NCBI RefSeq assembly: GCF_003259375.1
Contig: NZ_QLLN01000004.1
Span: 309,100-373,099 of the forward strand
DNA from: Arenibacter echinorum
GTDB taxonomy: Bacteria; Bacteroidota; Bacteroidia; Flavobacteriales; Flavobacteriaceae
Direction of reading: 5' to 3'
Length of the DNA stretch: 64,000 bases
In this document: positions 43,269-58,200 of the stretch, piece after piece
How positions within the stretch are numbered: position 1 is the first letter of the stretch
Layout of the letters: each line of letters starts with the position of its first letter
Program-made: the position numbers and the translations under genes
Notes under the pieces: generated by a model
Seen by the model: only the letters and a program-made list of their open reading frames with translations
What the model was told of the DNA's origin: nothing
Database searches by the model: none

Positions 43269-46200
43269 ATGAAAAAAATTACCCTACTCCTAATTCTTTT
43301 TTTCTATTCGTTTTTTGCATTTAGTCAAACTCCATGTTCCAATTTAAGTACCTTGGATTGTGATCAGGTGGAAGTGACTCTGCCAGTCAATTTAAATTTC
43401 GATGGAAACCAAGGCGGTATTTTGTCGACCGGTTTTACAATGGTAGACCCCCCTTCCACTATATTAACAGGAGACGACGACATTAATGACGACGATGTTC
43501 CTGGTCTGGTAGCCCAGAATATTTCCCTATCCAGTGGGGTTCTGAACGTTACTGCCACCAAAGGAATAAATTACAGTCAACTGTCAGGAACTCCGAATAG
43601 TACCTTTACAAATTCTCAAATGAATGCCCTTGGAGTGGGATTCGAAGCTTCTTCGAACGTCATCGATATTGCAGCGGTCATTGATCAGCCAAACTTTACG
43701 GGCAGTCTTAATGGTGGAGATAATGGTTCACAACAGGCAGGAATATGGTTTGGATTAAATGAAAACAATTTTGTGAAGTTGGTCGTGGTAAAGGCTAACA
43801 CTACCCAGCAAAAGATTCAATTTGCATTGGAACATACAGACCCCAATAATGCTGCGAATTTGATAATAACAGAATTGAATACGGGTAATTTCAATACAAG
43901 CGGAGTATCACAAATAAATTTTCGTATTTCAATCGACCCTTCCGATAATTCGGTAAGGGGATTTTACAGTTTGGACGGTGGAAGCGAAATCCAGGTGGGA
44001 CAGTCGGGAACCGATTTTTTAACGGCACCCACAACCTTTCTTAATGGAACGGATCATGATAACAATATAGGCTCTAATAATTTAATATTTGCCGGAATAA
44101 TGACCACTACCAGAAGGGCAACGGGAGGATCTATGGTCATTTCTTACGATTCCTTTTCTGTGACAGAGGCAATCACTCCTTTTCAGGCACAAATTAACTT
44201 TCAAAACAACCCGACCTTTACAACACCGCCAGCAGGTTACCTAGCGGATTATGGTAAAGGATTTGGCAATTCAAGCGTCATCATTGGATCGGATAGCTAT
44301 GAATATGGCTGGAAGTTGGCGTCGGACGGAACTACACCTATAGACATTTCAAACGAAGCATCCAATAATGGTGGTTCTGGTGCTTTGGGGGGTGCAGGTA
44401 GAAATAGAATAGCTACAACTTATTCTGGTGCTTCGGACCAAGAAAAATTAGAGGGTACTCTAATACACTTTCAAGGTGACAATATCATGTCCAATACTGG
44501 TGGCACGCAATCATGGGCTGGACAACCCAGAGGCAATGAAGTGATATGGGAACTTGAAATCCCTAATGGCACCTATGCGGTGACGATTGGTTTGGGCGAT
44601 AAAGATGTTAATAATCTTGACAGCAGACATAGCGCTACCATAGAAGGATATACCATTATTCCAGCTTTTGTTCCCAATGCAGGGCAAACAGTGGTTGAAA
44701 CCATGATTGTTGAAGTGACCGATGGATTTTTGACAATGAACGGTGTTGGAGGCTTCAACTCCAAGATTACCCACATTGATGTAATTGAAAGTACAGGGAC
44801 GCCTGTAAATGGTGTTCTTGGTTTCTCCCCAAACTCTATTAGCAAATCTATAGAGGCAGGTGCCGTAGGCACTTTTTCCAGTACACTTTCCGGTGCTGGA
44901 GCAACCAATATCGGGTTAATAATCAATGACAACATAAATGCCGTTGATAAGAATATCACAGGATCCAATGATTGGCTGACCATTCCCGCTAGCAATACTG
45001 TAGGCCTATTTGATTTCGCAATAGACGCTACCAACTTGGAGGTAGGCGATACGAGAAATAACAAAATAATTGCCACAGCCAAGGGTTTTATCCCCGCAGA
45101 ATTAGATGCTGATTTAACGGCAACGGCTGTTACCGTTTCAGAAATTACCACACCTTTCCGCATGAATGTTTTCGGTTCGGACTATACGAAAGATACGGAT
45201 CTATATATCGCGGAGACTCCGGGTTATTTAGTGGAGACACAGCCTACCCAAACTTCCAACACTGGCTATACCCCTTATACGGTACCAGGTGGTCATACCG
45301 AGCTTTATTACCCTAGGAGGTTCGGCCCAGAATTCAGTTACGATTTCCCAATTGCTAATGGCAGTTATACCGTTGCACTACATATGGTGGAGAATTTCCA
45401 AACCACATCGGGCGCAAGGGTTTTTGATGTTTCAATAGAAGGAAACAACGTCATAGACGACTTAGACCTTTTTGCTTCCTATGGAAAAGGAGCCTTGGCC
45501 CAGTTGAGTTTTGATGTGCAAGTACTGGACGGAGAACTCAATATAGATTTTTTGGCCTCCATTAACAATGCGATAGTACAAGCAATAGAGATTGTGCCAG
45601 TGCCACAAAGTAACGAGAACGACATATTGACTTTCGCCTTGGCGGAACAGACCGGTGACGCCACTATTGACGCAGGCAACCATTCTGTGGCCATCGAGGT
45701 AAACAACGGCACTGATATTACCGACCTTGTCCCAACCATAACTATTTCAGATAATGCAACGATTAGTCCGGATTCAGGTGTATCCAACGATTTTACCAAC
45801 CAGGTAAATTATACTGTAACGGCCGAGGATGGCACAACCCAGTCGTGGTCCGTTAACGTTACCGAAATGGCCCCTGCCAACACCGCACCACAAATAACGA
45901 CAGCTACTACCATAGAGGTGGCAGAAAATCAGACAGCAGCCATTGACGTGGATGCCACTGATGATAACGATTCCGAGGGATCAGGACTGACTTTTACTTT
46001 GAGTGGAGGTAATGATGATGGACAATTTGACATTGATGCGAGTTCAGGAGTAGTTACTTTCGTAATAGCACCCGATTTTGAGGTGCCAGCAGACTCCAAT
46101 ACGGATAATGTATACGATATACAGGTAACTGTTACGGATTCAGGAAGTCTTTCAATTACCCAAGATATTGCAATTACCGTGGTGGATGAACTTGAAACTC

Positions 46201-49200
46201 CGACCAATGAGTTCTCCTATATTGAGAATTTCACATACACGCCTGGCGATCTCAAAAGCGTTTCCGGAGGAGCTTGGAATCCTGAGGTCAATAATACCAG
46301 CGGTGTTGAGCAGCCCGATGCCCCTGTCGTAGCAGAAGGCCTTACAAGTGGTACTACCCACTCCGTGAATATAGAAAATCTAATCACTACCATAGATTAT
46401 GCAACGCTCATTAATAATCCCGCCGACCTTGTTGCCAATGTTCCTTTCTATTTTGGTACCTATTTTAAATTTTCCGAAATCGGAACAGGGAATACCAACA
46501 GGGTGCGCGTAGCCATACGAGTGGATGACGATGCACCTGGCGATCAGTGGATCCGACAGATTATAGGTAGATACGACGGAAATATAAAAGCTAGATTAGG
46601 TTTGGATGGACCAAATTCAAACGCTGGTGAACAAGTGCTTAATGAAGACCAATTAATCCAATTTTTAGTACGAGGGGTCTGGGATGGCACGGGGACCATA
46701 ACCTATCAATATACTTTTTCCCCTACCCTAACGGAAGGTGATAATCTATGGGTTCCCGGAACAACGCAACACTCAACCTCTGGAACACCTAAATTGGGAC
46801 GTATCTTTATCGGTTCCACTTCTTTGAACAATACAGGAAAAATTGGGCCCGTTCGTTTGAGTACAGAATATTCCGAGGTAGTCACCGAATTGATGAACAA
46901 TGTACCAATTGCAAGTTTTACTACTTCCATTTCCGATTTGACGGTTGATTTGGATGCTTCTTCCTCTCAGGACGATGGTTCTATTACTGCCTACAATTGG
47001 GATTTTGGAAATGGTGACACCGCAAATGGTGAAACAGTGTCCTATGATTATCCAGTTGCCGGCACATACACCATTTCTTTAACGGTAACCGATGACCAGG
47101 GTCTTATAAGCCCTGCAGCAACACAGGAAGTTACAGTGGAATCACCATTAGTTGTTACTTCCTTTCCCTATGGAGTGAATTTTCAGGATGCCGCTACAAC
47201 TCCGCCAACGGGGTATGTTAAGGATTACGGATTGCCCTATGGCGCCAACGAAGGTGGTCTTACCTACGGTTGGATCAAACTATCTGACGGCCAACCTATA
47301 GACCTGACAACTCCGAGCAATGGTGTGGGTCGTAATCGCGGTTCATATCCTGGATTGGATTTATCACAGCAGACCTTGGTTCATATGCAAGGCAATGATG
47401 TTGGCAGCTGGACAGGCAATAGGGCCAATGAAGGCGTTTGGGAAATTGAAGTGCCCAATGGTTGGTATGAAGTTTCCGTTAGTGTGGGGGATCCAAATCA
47501 AGATGGTAACCTAAGTGAGACACCGGATCATTTTTTAAGTGTAGAGGGCATAACAGCCATTGATATATATGATGTTGATTCCAATTTGCCCAATGGGGAT
47601 CCTGGACGTTTTAGCAGTGGTACCGTAGTGGTGCAAGTATTGGATGGCAAGTTGACCATTGATGCCGATAATCCCCTTGCAAACAATACCAAAATTAATT
47701 CGGCCGTTATTTCTGAAACTACGGATCCAAGATCCACCGAGACGGATATTCTCAGTTTCGTTCTAGTCGAAGATACAGCAATAGCGCTTATAGATTCGGA
47801 AAACCATACGGTAACCCTAGAGGTTGCCAATGGTACGGGCCTTACCTTAACGCCTACAATAACATTGTCCGATGGTGCTACTATATCACCTCTATCTGGC
47901 ATTTCACAAGATTTTAGTACGGCAATAAATTATACGGTTACCGCCGAGGATGAAACCACTTTCCAAGTTTGGGAAGTAACTATCACCGAAGCTTCCCCAG
48001 CCAACGAGACCCCAGTAGTGGATAATCAGGCTTTTACAGTAGCAGAGGATGCAGCGATTAATACTATTGTAGGCCAAGTTATCGCGACAGACGATGGCAC
48101 CCTAGTTTACAGCATAACTGCAGGAAATGAAAGTGGTGCATTTGGAATTGACGAGACAACAGGGGAAATTACGGTTTTAACCTCCCTTGATTTTGAAACT
48201 ACCTCTCAGTATTTGTTGACAGTAGAAGTCTCCGATGGCGAACTAACAGATGACGCCATTGTAACCATAGATATTTCAGATGTAATAGAAATAGAACCCT
48301 GTAGCCCCCTGAGTACTTTACCTTGCGATCAGTTAGCGGTATCAACAGAATCTTTCTCGCTAGATTTTACAACGACAAACGGAAATTTATCGGAATCTGG
48401 TTTCACCATGGTACTGCAACCTAGTGCCCGCCTTGTTACCGATGACGATGCGGTAACGGATAAGGCTATTCCCGGCTATGCACCAGGGCTTATCTCCCAA
48501 GATGTCACCGGCCTTTCCATTACCAGTACCAAAGGGATCTTCTTTAGTCAACCACAAAACATAGGCAGGACCCCAAATAGTGCAAACACGAATTCGCAGA
48601 TCAATGCGATGGGGGTTGGCATGAACCCACCCACTGCCAACTTCAATGTTAGTTCAACTTTGATCATTCCCGATTTTAGCGCCAGCGCCGGAAATGGCTC
48701 CCAACAGGCAGGTATCTGGTATGGTCTGGACGAAGATCGTTATGTGAAACTGGTCGTTTCAAAAACAACTTCCACAACACAGCGTGTGCAGTTGCAAGTA
48801 GAGAATTTGACCAATAATCCTGGTATCATTGAGGAGGTAAATATGGATGGCTTGATCTTCACCCCTGGAGATGCCATACAGCTGCGCCTGGAATTCGACA
48901 TTACAAACAATACGGTCCAAGGATTTTATACTCTAGGCACCAATGCAGAAGTACTGGTAACAAACGGTACTGCCGATGCTCTTTCGGTTCCGTCCATTTA
49001 TTATACGGGTATTCCATATGATACAGCTGCTCCTTCAAATTTACTTAGTTTCACAGGTATATTTACAACGCACCGCAATGCAGCGGTTGACCAAAGTATT
49101 GCTTTCTTGTTTAAGGATTTCGCTATAGAAGAAATTAGTAGTCCGTTGCTTACCGGAAAAGATATCCTGACCTTTGTTCTTGCTGAGCAAACTGCAACTC

Positions 49201-52200
49201 CAGTTGCGATCGACATGGACAACCAAACGGTATCTATTGAGGTGGAAAATGGCTCTGATTTTACCGCTTTATCCCCAATTATAACTATTTCCGACGGAGC
49301 AACAATAGATCCTGCCGCAGGTCCCAACACCGATTTGGATGATGGATCAGCTATTTATACCGTTACAGCGGAGGATGGGTCAGAAAAGGAATGGACAGTT
49401 ACCTTGACCGAAGCAGGACTTCCCCTAAACGAAACACCCGTAATCACAGCCAACCAGGCCTTTTCTGTTGCAGAGGATGCAGCGGCCAGTACCATAGTGG
49501 GTACAGTGGAAGCCACGGATACCGATTCGGCCAATCTTACCTATGCCATTACAGCCGGAAATGACGACACCATTTTTGCGATTGATGAAAATACAGGAGA
49601 GATAACAACCTTGGAGTTATTGGATTTTGAAACCGTAACTCAATATACACTTACTGTTGAGGTTAGCGATGAAGTCAATACTGCTTCAGGACAAATTACC
49701 GTTGATGTAATCGACGTAATAGAAGGTTTGCCCTGTAATCCGTTTAGCACTTTGCCATGTGACCAAATTGTAACAACATTGCCTTTAAACATGGCTTTTG
49801 ACGGTTCCGAGGGAGGATTAACAGATGCCAATGGAACAGCTATAGGCTTTACCATGGCAGATTCCCATTCGGGAAACAGGCTGCCCGAAGATATGCCCAT
49901 TAGCTATGCTGATGTAATTGGCTATGAGCCTTCAAAATTGAACATTGTCAATTCCAATCTAGTACTGACCGCATCAAAGGGTATTGCCTATGTGGATAAC
50001 AATGCCCAAGTGAATACCTTGGGAGTAGGACTGCAAAATATTAGCACACCTCTGACCATTGAAACCAAATTATTAGGTATCGCTACAGGGGGTGGTTCGG
50101 CACAGGCAGGAATCTGGTTTGGTCTCGACGATGAAAATTTCGTAAAACTGAATGTGAACGGCGACAATGTTGAAATGCGCCGAGAAATCGGAGGAGTTTC
50201 GATAAATGGAGGTACTTCACCAGATCAAATTCAATTTTCCAATACAGGGGTTTCGGGCAACGATGTAACCTTAAGATTGGTAGTTGACCCTGTAGCATCC
50301 ACCATCACCGCCTATTATGCCATTGACAATGGTGCATTTGTTCAACTTACCAAGACCAACTTTAATAATCTTGTCCTTCCTCAAACATACTTGGACGGCA
50401 AACAGTTAAATATAGAAAATGGTTCTGCAAGCTTTGCAGGAATTTATACTACCTATAGGAATGGTGCAAGCTTTGACACCGCATTTGATTATTTCTCAGT
50501 TTCAGAAGAGAACAATCCGCCGGTAATTGATGATCAAAATTTTGCAGTAGCTGAAGATGCAGCGCTAAATAGTGTTGTTGGTACCGTTGTAGCAACGGAC
50601 GAGGGCTCGCTAACATATGCTATTACCGCAGGCAATGAAGGTGGAGCGTTCGCCATTGATGGTAGCAACGGAGAGATTACACTATTAACGGCACTTGACT
50701 ATGACACAACACCACAATATGTCTTGACCATTGAAGTAAGCGATGGTACCAACAATGTTTCTGCAAATATTACCATAGATGTCAATGATGGCGTGGAAGT
50801 GCTTCCCTGTAGTCCACTTAGTACTTTGCCCTGTGACCAAATTGAAACAGCGCTACCATTGTCACTTGACTTTACATCAGACAATGGAAATCTATCACAA
50901 TCTGGTATGACCATGGTCTTGGAACCAAGTGAGCGCTTACCAGAAGATGTCGAAATTGCAGACCCCAATGTATTGGGTTATGCACCTAGCCTAATTTCAC
51001 AAAGCAATTTAGGCTTGGCCCTAACGAGTACCAAAGGCATCTTTTATAGCCAGTTGGCTTCCCAAGGTACGCCAAGTAGTACCAATACCAATTCTCAAAT
51101 GAACGCTTTAGGGGTAGGTATAACCACCCCCACTACTACTTTTAGTATCTCTTCAACTTTGGAAAATCCCGATTTTTCAGGCAGCACAGGGAATGGCGCC
51201 CAACAGGCCGGTATTTGGTTCGGTCTAGACGAGGACCATTATATTAAATTGGCTCTTATAAAAACAGGCACTGGTTCTACCAAAAAAGTACAGTTACAGG
51301 TAGAGAATATGGACCAAAATACCACACAAACGGCATTTTTGGAACTAGATACCCCAAATATAGCCTCCAACACTGGAGAGATTACCTTGAGAATGGAATT
51401 AGACCCTGTAAACAACACGGTCCGAGGATACTATACCCTTGAGGGCGGTAGCGAAATCTTAATCACCGAAGAGGGAGTAGATTTCTTCCCTGTTCCGGCC
51501 AACTACTTTACAGGTACTTCATACGATACTGCGAACCCTTCGGATGCTTTAAATTTCGCCGGAATATTTACAACACATCGCAATGCTGCAGTTGATCAGT
51601 CAATAACAGTTCTATTTAAAGCATTTGAAATTGATGCGGAGCAACCTGCACTTGCATTGACTTTTGATACGCCAGTAATTAATTTCTCCGGTGCAGTTGG
51701 TGAAAACATTGCCCCACAAACAGTTACAGTTACGGCAAATTCAGGCAACCCAACTATTACGCTCTCAGATGACCCCGATGCTGGTGGATGGTTGGTTTTA
51801 CCCACCGACCCGCAGTTGGGAACTTTAGAATTGGGCATTGTCCCCAATCTTCCTGTGGGGAACTACAGCACCACACTATTTGCTGTTGACCAACCGGATA
51901 TGGGCTATTCCAACGCCGAAATGACGATTAATCTGGAAATAACGGAGCCCATAAATAACTTTGCCATAAACGTAAATTTCTCGGATGCAGTCTCCTTGGC
52001 CCCCACGGGTTACGAGAAAGATGCCGGTGATGCCTATGCCGATAGGGGCAATGGTTATAGCTACGGATGGTTGGATGCCAATACCTCTGCTTCGGCAGAC
52101 CTTACCAAAAATGGTAGAAATAGAGATATTACAGGAGTAAGTGATCTAAACAACACCTTGATCCATCTGCAATATGGCAATGTATCCGCAAATGCTGCCA

Positions 52201-55200
52201 ATGGATATTTACCAGATGCCAAATGGGAAATTGAAGTACCAAATGGTAGTTATTTGGTAACCGTATTCGTAGGTGACCCTACTGTAGATAATCCTGCTGC
52301 AAATATTCCCGCACACCGGATAAATGCCGAAGGTGTAAATTTGGTAGATAATTATATCCCAACAGGAGCCATAGGCAGCAGTACTCGTTTTACTTCCGGA
52401 AGTGCAACAGTCAATGTTACCGACGGCAGATTGACCATTGACCCCCTAAACGGAGGGCACAATACCAAAATAAATAGTATTCAGATTGTCTCGACAACAA
52501 CGGCTATACAAACACCACGAGTGGCCGGTGTAACCCCATCCGACGGAGCCATAAATGTTTCCGTAACACCAACAATTTCAGCTAACGAGCTCTTCCTTCC
52601 AAATTTTGACAATGAAGGAAATGCTGGTGTGGACAATACAACGATTACCACCACTACCGTTAAATTGTTCAAACAAGGAAACACAACTCCTATTGGAGCC
52701 AGTGTTAATGGTACAGGGGGCGGAGATGCCATCAACTTAGCGCCAAACCAACCTTTGGAAGCCAATACCACCTATGTCCTTGTAATCGATGGCGTTTTGG
52801 ATCTAGTAGGGGAACCTTTTGAATTCTTCACATCCTCCTTTACAACAGGCAGTGGAAATACCGGTCCTGTAACGGACCTTGACAACGTGGCCTTTACAAA
52901 TGCTGGCGCAGTAGCCAATAATGGTGGTGCTAATGGTGCTGGATATTCCACATTGACCATAGGCCCTGACGGAAAACTATATGGTCTGGTAATAAACGGT
53001 GACATTCACCGATGGAGTATCAATACAGATGGCACCTTGGCCAACAAAGAAATTTTAAATACCTGGAAGAGTGCCGCACAAGGTAATTACAGTAGTCGTA
53101 CAACCGTTGGTCTTACGTTTGACCCCGCTGCAACAGCCAATAATTTAATTGCCTATATAACCCACGATTCCGGTGGTTTGAACAATGCCCCTGCCTGGGA
53201 TGGAAATCTTTCCCGTTTAACAGGAGCCAATCTTGAAGTTCACGATCTTATCCTGACCAATTTACCAAGATCTAAAAAGGACCACTTAACAAACAGCATG
53301 GACTTCAAAGATGGAGAACCTAGGGTTATCTATTTTAATCAAGGAAGCAATAGTGCCGCAGGAGCACCGGACAATGCCTGGGGAAATAGAAAGGAACGTC
53401 TTCTTTCCGGTGCCGCATTACGTCTGGACCTAGACAAACTTCCCGAAAGTCAATGGCCTTTAAATGTAAAAACTACTATGGACCCTGTGGCGATTAACAA
53501 TGTTAATGTTAATTCCCCTACCCTGACTTCTACAGTTGCAACCTATACTGAAGATGGTCAAACTTTTGCAGATGATGGAACTTATAATCCATTTTATGTT
53601 AATGCGCCATTAACGTTATTTGCAACTGGTATTCGAAATGCCTACGATTTGGTATGGCATAGCAATGGCCAATTATACATCCCTACCAATGGTACAGCAG
53701 GGGGAAGTAATGCACCTGCATCAATCAATGGAACAAGAAGACCGGATGGTACTTTTTATGACCATAGCAATCCTCTTTATCCTGTAATTCCTTCTTCCAA
53801 TGGCAACAATGTTCAAAGGGATTGGTTGTTCAGAGTGGACCCTAATTCTAGCTTAGGCTTTTACGGACACCCCAACCCTTTATTGGGACAATTTGTGCTA
53901 AACAGAGGTGATGCCGATGTAAATAATAGTGCATATAACGGTGTGGAAGCAGACATCAACTATCGTGGAGCTGCATTTGATTTCGAATTTAACAAATCAC
54001 CCAACGGTGTCATTGAATATAGGAGTAATGCCGAAAATGGCAACCTGCAGGGTGCCCTATTGGTTGTGAGATATAGTGGCAGCAGCGACATCATAGCATT
54101 GGTGCCAGATGGTCCAAACGGTGATATTTTAACCTATAAGGCAGGTATACCAGGATTTACCGGATTTACAGATCCATTAGATCTGGTAGAAGATGTTTCA
54201 AATGGTAACATCTATGTATCCGATTATGCCCGAAATGAGATCGTATTATTGAAACCGAGCAATCAGGCCGCACCAACACCACTTATCGTATTGAATACCG
54301 AGGAAGTTACGGGTGATGCCATAGCCAACTCTGGTACATTTACCCAAGAGGTATTGTTCTCCAATTTAGGTAATGCAACCTTGACCAATATACAAGCAGA
54401 ATTAACAGGAGCCAATGCAGGTGAATTTACTGTTGTAGGAATGCCTTCGAGTATAAACTCACAGAACTCTGCTTCTTTTGATGTATTGTTTACACCCACC
54501 TCCAATGGGCCCAAATTTGCTCAGTTAACAATTACGGGAAGCGATGCGGAACCTGTTGTTATATCCCTTAATGGTTTGGGTAAAACAGGAACCGGTGGCA
54601 ATAACGAACCTTCATTGCAATGGATCTTGGATACCCATTTAGGAGCAGGAACGGTAAACGTTGGTGACACCAATACGGCCACAAACCTTATTGATCTACC
54701 AAACGGCAGCACCTATAACGACATATTGGGGGATGAAGTGGCCGTACAGGAATTTGAGCGGGCTATCGATGCACCAGTAACCTTAGAGGTTTTGAGCGTA
54801 TATGGCCCCACTACGACCAATCCAGTTGTAGGCTTTGGATGGTATAGTAGCGGAAATGCCGCTTCTACGAACGAACTGTTTACAGTAACAAATTCGCCTA
54901 CAAGTAATGGGCAGACCTTAAATGCTCCTGTTACAGGGGTTACCGAATTCGATCCGGGCGTAGAAAGTTTTGGCTTCTACAGCAGATGGCCTTTCTTTCA
55001 AAACAGACAATTGTTTAGTGAAGATGCCTTAAATACCTTCACCGGAGCTATTCCGCATCACGTAAGGGTGTATGAACTTCCGGGCGAGAGCAACGCATAC
55101 ATTATTGCCACTGAAGAACATATCTCAGGTTTCGACTATCAGGATATCGTGGTTATAGCAAGAAATATCCGTCCCGTTGGCGGTACACCTGTAGTGGCAT

Positions 55201-58200
55201 GCTCCCCTATAAGCACCTTGGACTGCAGCGAGCTGGAAGTAGCACTTCCATTCTCCTTGGACTTAGATGGCACCGAAGGTGGCTTGGCCAATACTGGCTT
55301 CACCATGGTAGATAATCCTTCTGCAAGAATTGCTGAGGATGGGGAAGTATTTAATGCAAACGTACCTGGATTTGAGCCTGGGCAAATAAATTTCTTAAAT
55401 GGTAATTTATTGATAAAGGCCAATAAGGGAATTGCCTTCTCCTCCAATACATCAAGTACGGAGGTAAATTCACAAATCAATACTCTTGGAGTGGGAATAG
55501 ATGCTGACGATTATGGCAATTTCAGTATCACAACCACAATAATAAATCCTTATACCGATAGCACCAATAACTCGGAGCAGGCAGGTATTTGGTTCGGCTT
55601 GAATGAAGATAATTTTGTTAAACTGATTGCCAATGGCGCTTCACAAATAGAATTGCGATCAGAGGTAAATGCAGTTTCAAATAATGTAGATCAGGTGATA
55701 GAGGTAGTGCCCAATTTAAATACAAGCACGGTGCAACTTCGATTATATGTAGACATTGACAATAATGAACTTGTGGCTTTCTATTCCTTGAACGGGGGTG
55801 CTGAGCTAGAGTTAGGGTCATTGCCCTTACCCAATGTATATGTCAATGGCAATACCGCGTATGACAACTTAAGCTTTGCCGGTGTTTTTGCCACCAAAAG
55901 ACGTGAAGCTGCAGCAACGGAAGTAGTATATACGATATCTGATTTTGCCATTACTCCTGATAATACTACAGTTGCCTTTGAACCGATCAATATTAACTTC
56001 TCCCTACCGGAAGATGTTCCTCCAACAGGTTATTTGGTGGATTCTGGACTGGGCTTTGGAGATCGAGGCAACACCTACAGTTACGGATGGTTGACAACGA
56101 ATGGACTTACTCCTTTGGATTTATCACAAAATGTAAGAAACAGAAATGTTACCAATGTTGATATTTTAAGAAATACGCTATTGCACATGCAATATGGCAA
56201 TGTAGGAGGATCAACCGGAGTTTTAACCGAAGGTAGATGGGAAATTGAGGTGCCAAACGGAAATTACAATGTAACCGTAGGAGTTGGAGATCCTAATATA
56301 GATGGTCAAGAAGGTACTGAACCTTTCCATTCCATTAATATTGAAGGAATAAATGCTATTGATCGCTATTCTCCAACAGGCGCGGTAGGCGCATCTACCA
56401 GATTTACTTCTGGTTCCGCTACGGTAACCGTAACAGACGGCCGATTGACCATAGATGCCTCTGGTGGTTTCAACACCAAGATCAACTCTTTGTCCATAAC
56501 CCAAGATGGTACAATAACACAACCGTTCTTCGCCAATGTTACGCCAGCGAACAACAGTAACAATGTGGCCATAACGGACTTTCAGATCAATGTTGAGGTG
56601 GTAACCCCTGTGGGCTACGAGCTTGATAAAGCCACTTTGGCCGGAAACATAAATCTTTACGAAGTAACAAACGCCGGAGAGGTATTGGTTCCTTCAAATT
56701 CAAATGACACAGGAGGTGGGGATGCAATAACGCTAACACCTTTAAGCAGCCTTAAAACCTTCACCACATATACTTTCCGACTTACGAGTAACATTGAGGC
56801 AAATGTAGTCGGCGATATCAATGATCGTTTGCCATTTATGCCGTTTGAATCCCAATTCACAACAGGTGATGAAGATGTGGTTGTAAACTTGGATTTAACA
56901 GGTGTAGAATTCTTTAAAGTAGAAGGAGGACCCCTATTGGGCGAAGGCACCACTAATCAACGTTTCTCCAGTCTTGTAATAGGACCTGATGGTAAACTAT
57001 ATGCAAGTACCATTGGCAACTTTAATTCGGATGGTAAGATCTATAGATGGGATATGGCAACGGATGGTACCTTGGAGAATTTGGAAATACTATCTCCGGA
57101 ACTACAAGGCGCAGCACATCCAGTATCCGGTCCTAGAAATAATAACGACAGATTGATTATTGGCCTGGTCTTTGACCCAGCCTCTACTGCCGACAATTTA
57201 ATTGCTTACGTTACGCATAGTGCAGCGTCTATTACAGATGGTCCGGAATGGGATGGCATCTTGTCCAAACTTACCGGACCAACACTTTCCAACGTGGAGG
57301 ATTTGATCATTCACTTACCAAGATCTGGTAAAGATCATTTAACAAACAGTATTGTCTTCGACCCACAAGGAAATTTATATATAAACCAAGGAAGTAATTC
57401 CGCAGGTGGTGAACCGGATCCCAACTGGGTGAACCGACCAGAAAGATTGCTATCGGCAGCGGTCTTAAAAGTTGATTTCAATAAAATGCCGTCAACACTT
57501 CCTTTAAGCGCGTTTACTACTGACAATATTGGAATAATCAATAGTGCGTCATCTGCGAGCCTAACCATGAGCGACGGATCTTACAATCCTTATGCCACCA
57601 ACTCACCTTTGACCATCTATGCCACGGGTATACGTAACGCCTATGACTTGGTTTGGCATTCAAATGGTTGGTTATACATTCCTACAAACGGAACGGCAGG
57701 TAACAATAACAACTCGCCAAACTCGCCGTCTACGGCCAACTATGACTTGGCAAGGCGTATTGATGGGCTGACTACTATTCCGTTTGCTCCGGCATTGAAC
57801 GGTGGAGAAACACAGAAAGACTGGCTGTTTAAAACGCAAGGAGGTTCATACCACGGTCATCCAAATCCATATAGGGGAGAATTCGTACTAAATCACGGTG
57901 GCGCTCCTTATAGTGGATTGCCAGGACAAGAAGAGACATCATATACCGATGTTGCCAAATATCCAGATAATCTAGGGCCCGATCCTAACTACAGGGAGCC
58001 TGCATACGACTTTGGAAAAAATAAGTCTCCAAATGGGGCCATTGAATATCAAAGTAATGCCTTTGGCGGAAAACTAAAAGGCCTACTAATGGTAGTTCGT
58101 TTTAGCGGTCAAGATGATTTGTTGGTAATGCAGCCTAAACCAAATGGGGATATCGCCAATACAAATGGAGATGTAACCGGGCTTGGTGGTTTTGATGATC

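Noticed and set aside
44573..45163. Minus-strand 196-codon frame and about 30 similar minus frames up to 63973
   Set aside because: They mirror the giant plus-strand gene, repeat whenever its domains repeat, and encode low-complexity Ser/Pro/Val-rich peptides.
47320..47514. Plus-strand 64-codon frame inside the giant gene
   Set aside because: Out-of-frame overlap with a well-conserved malectin-like domain.
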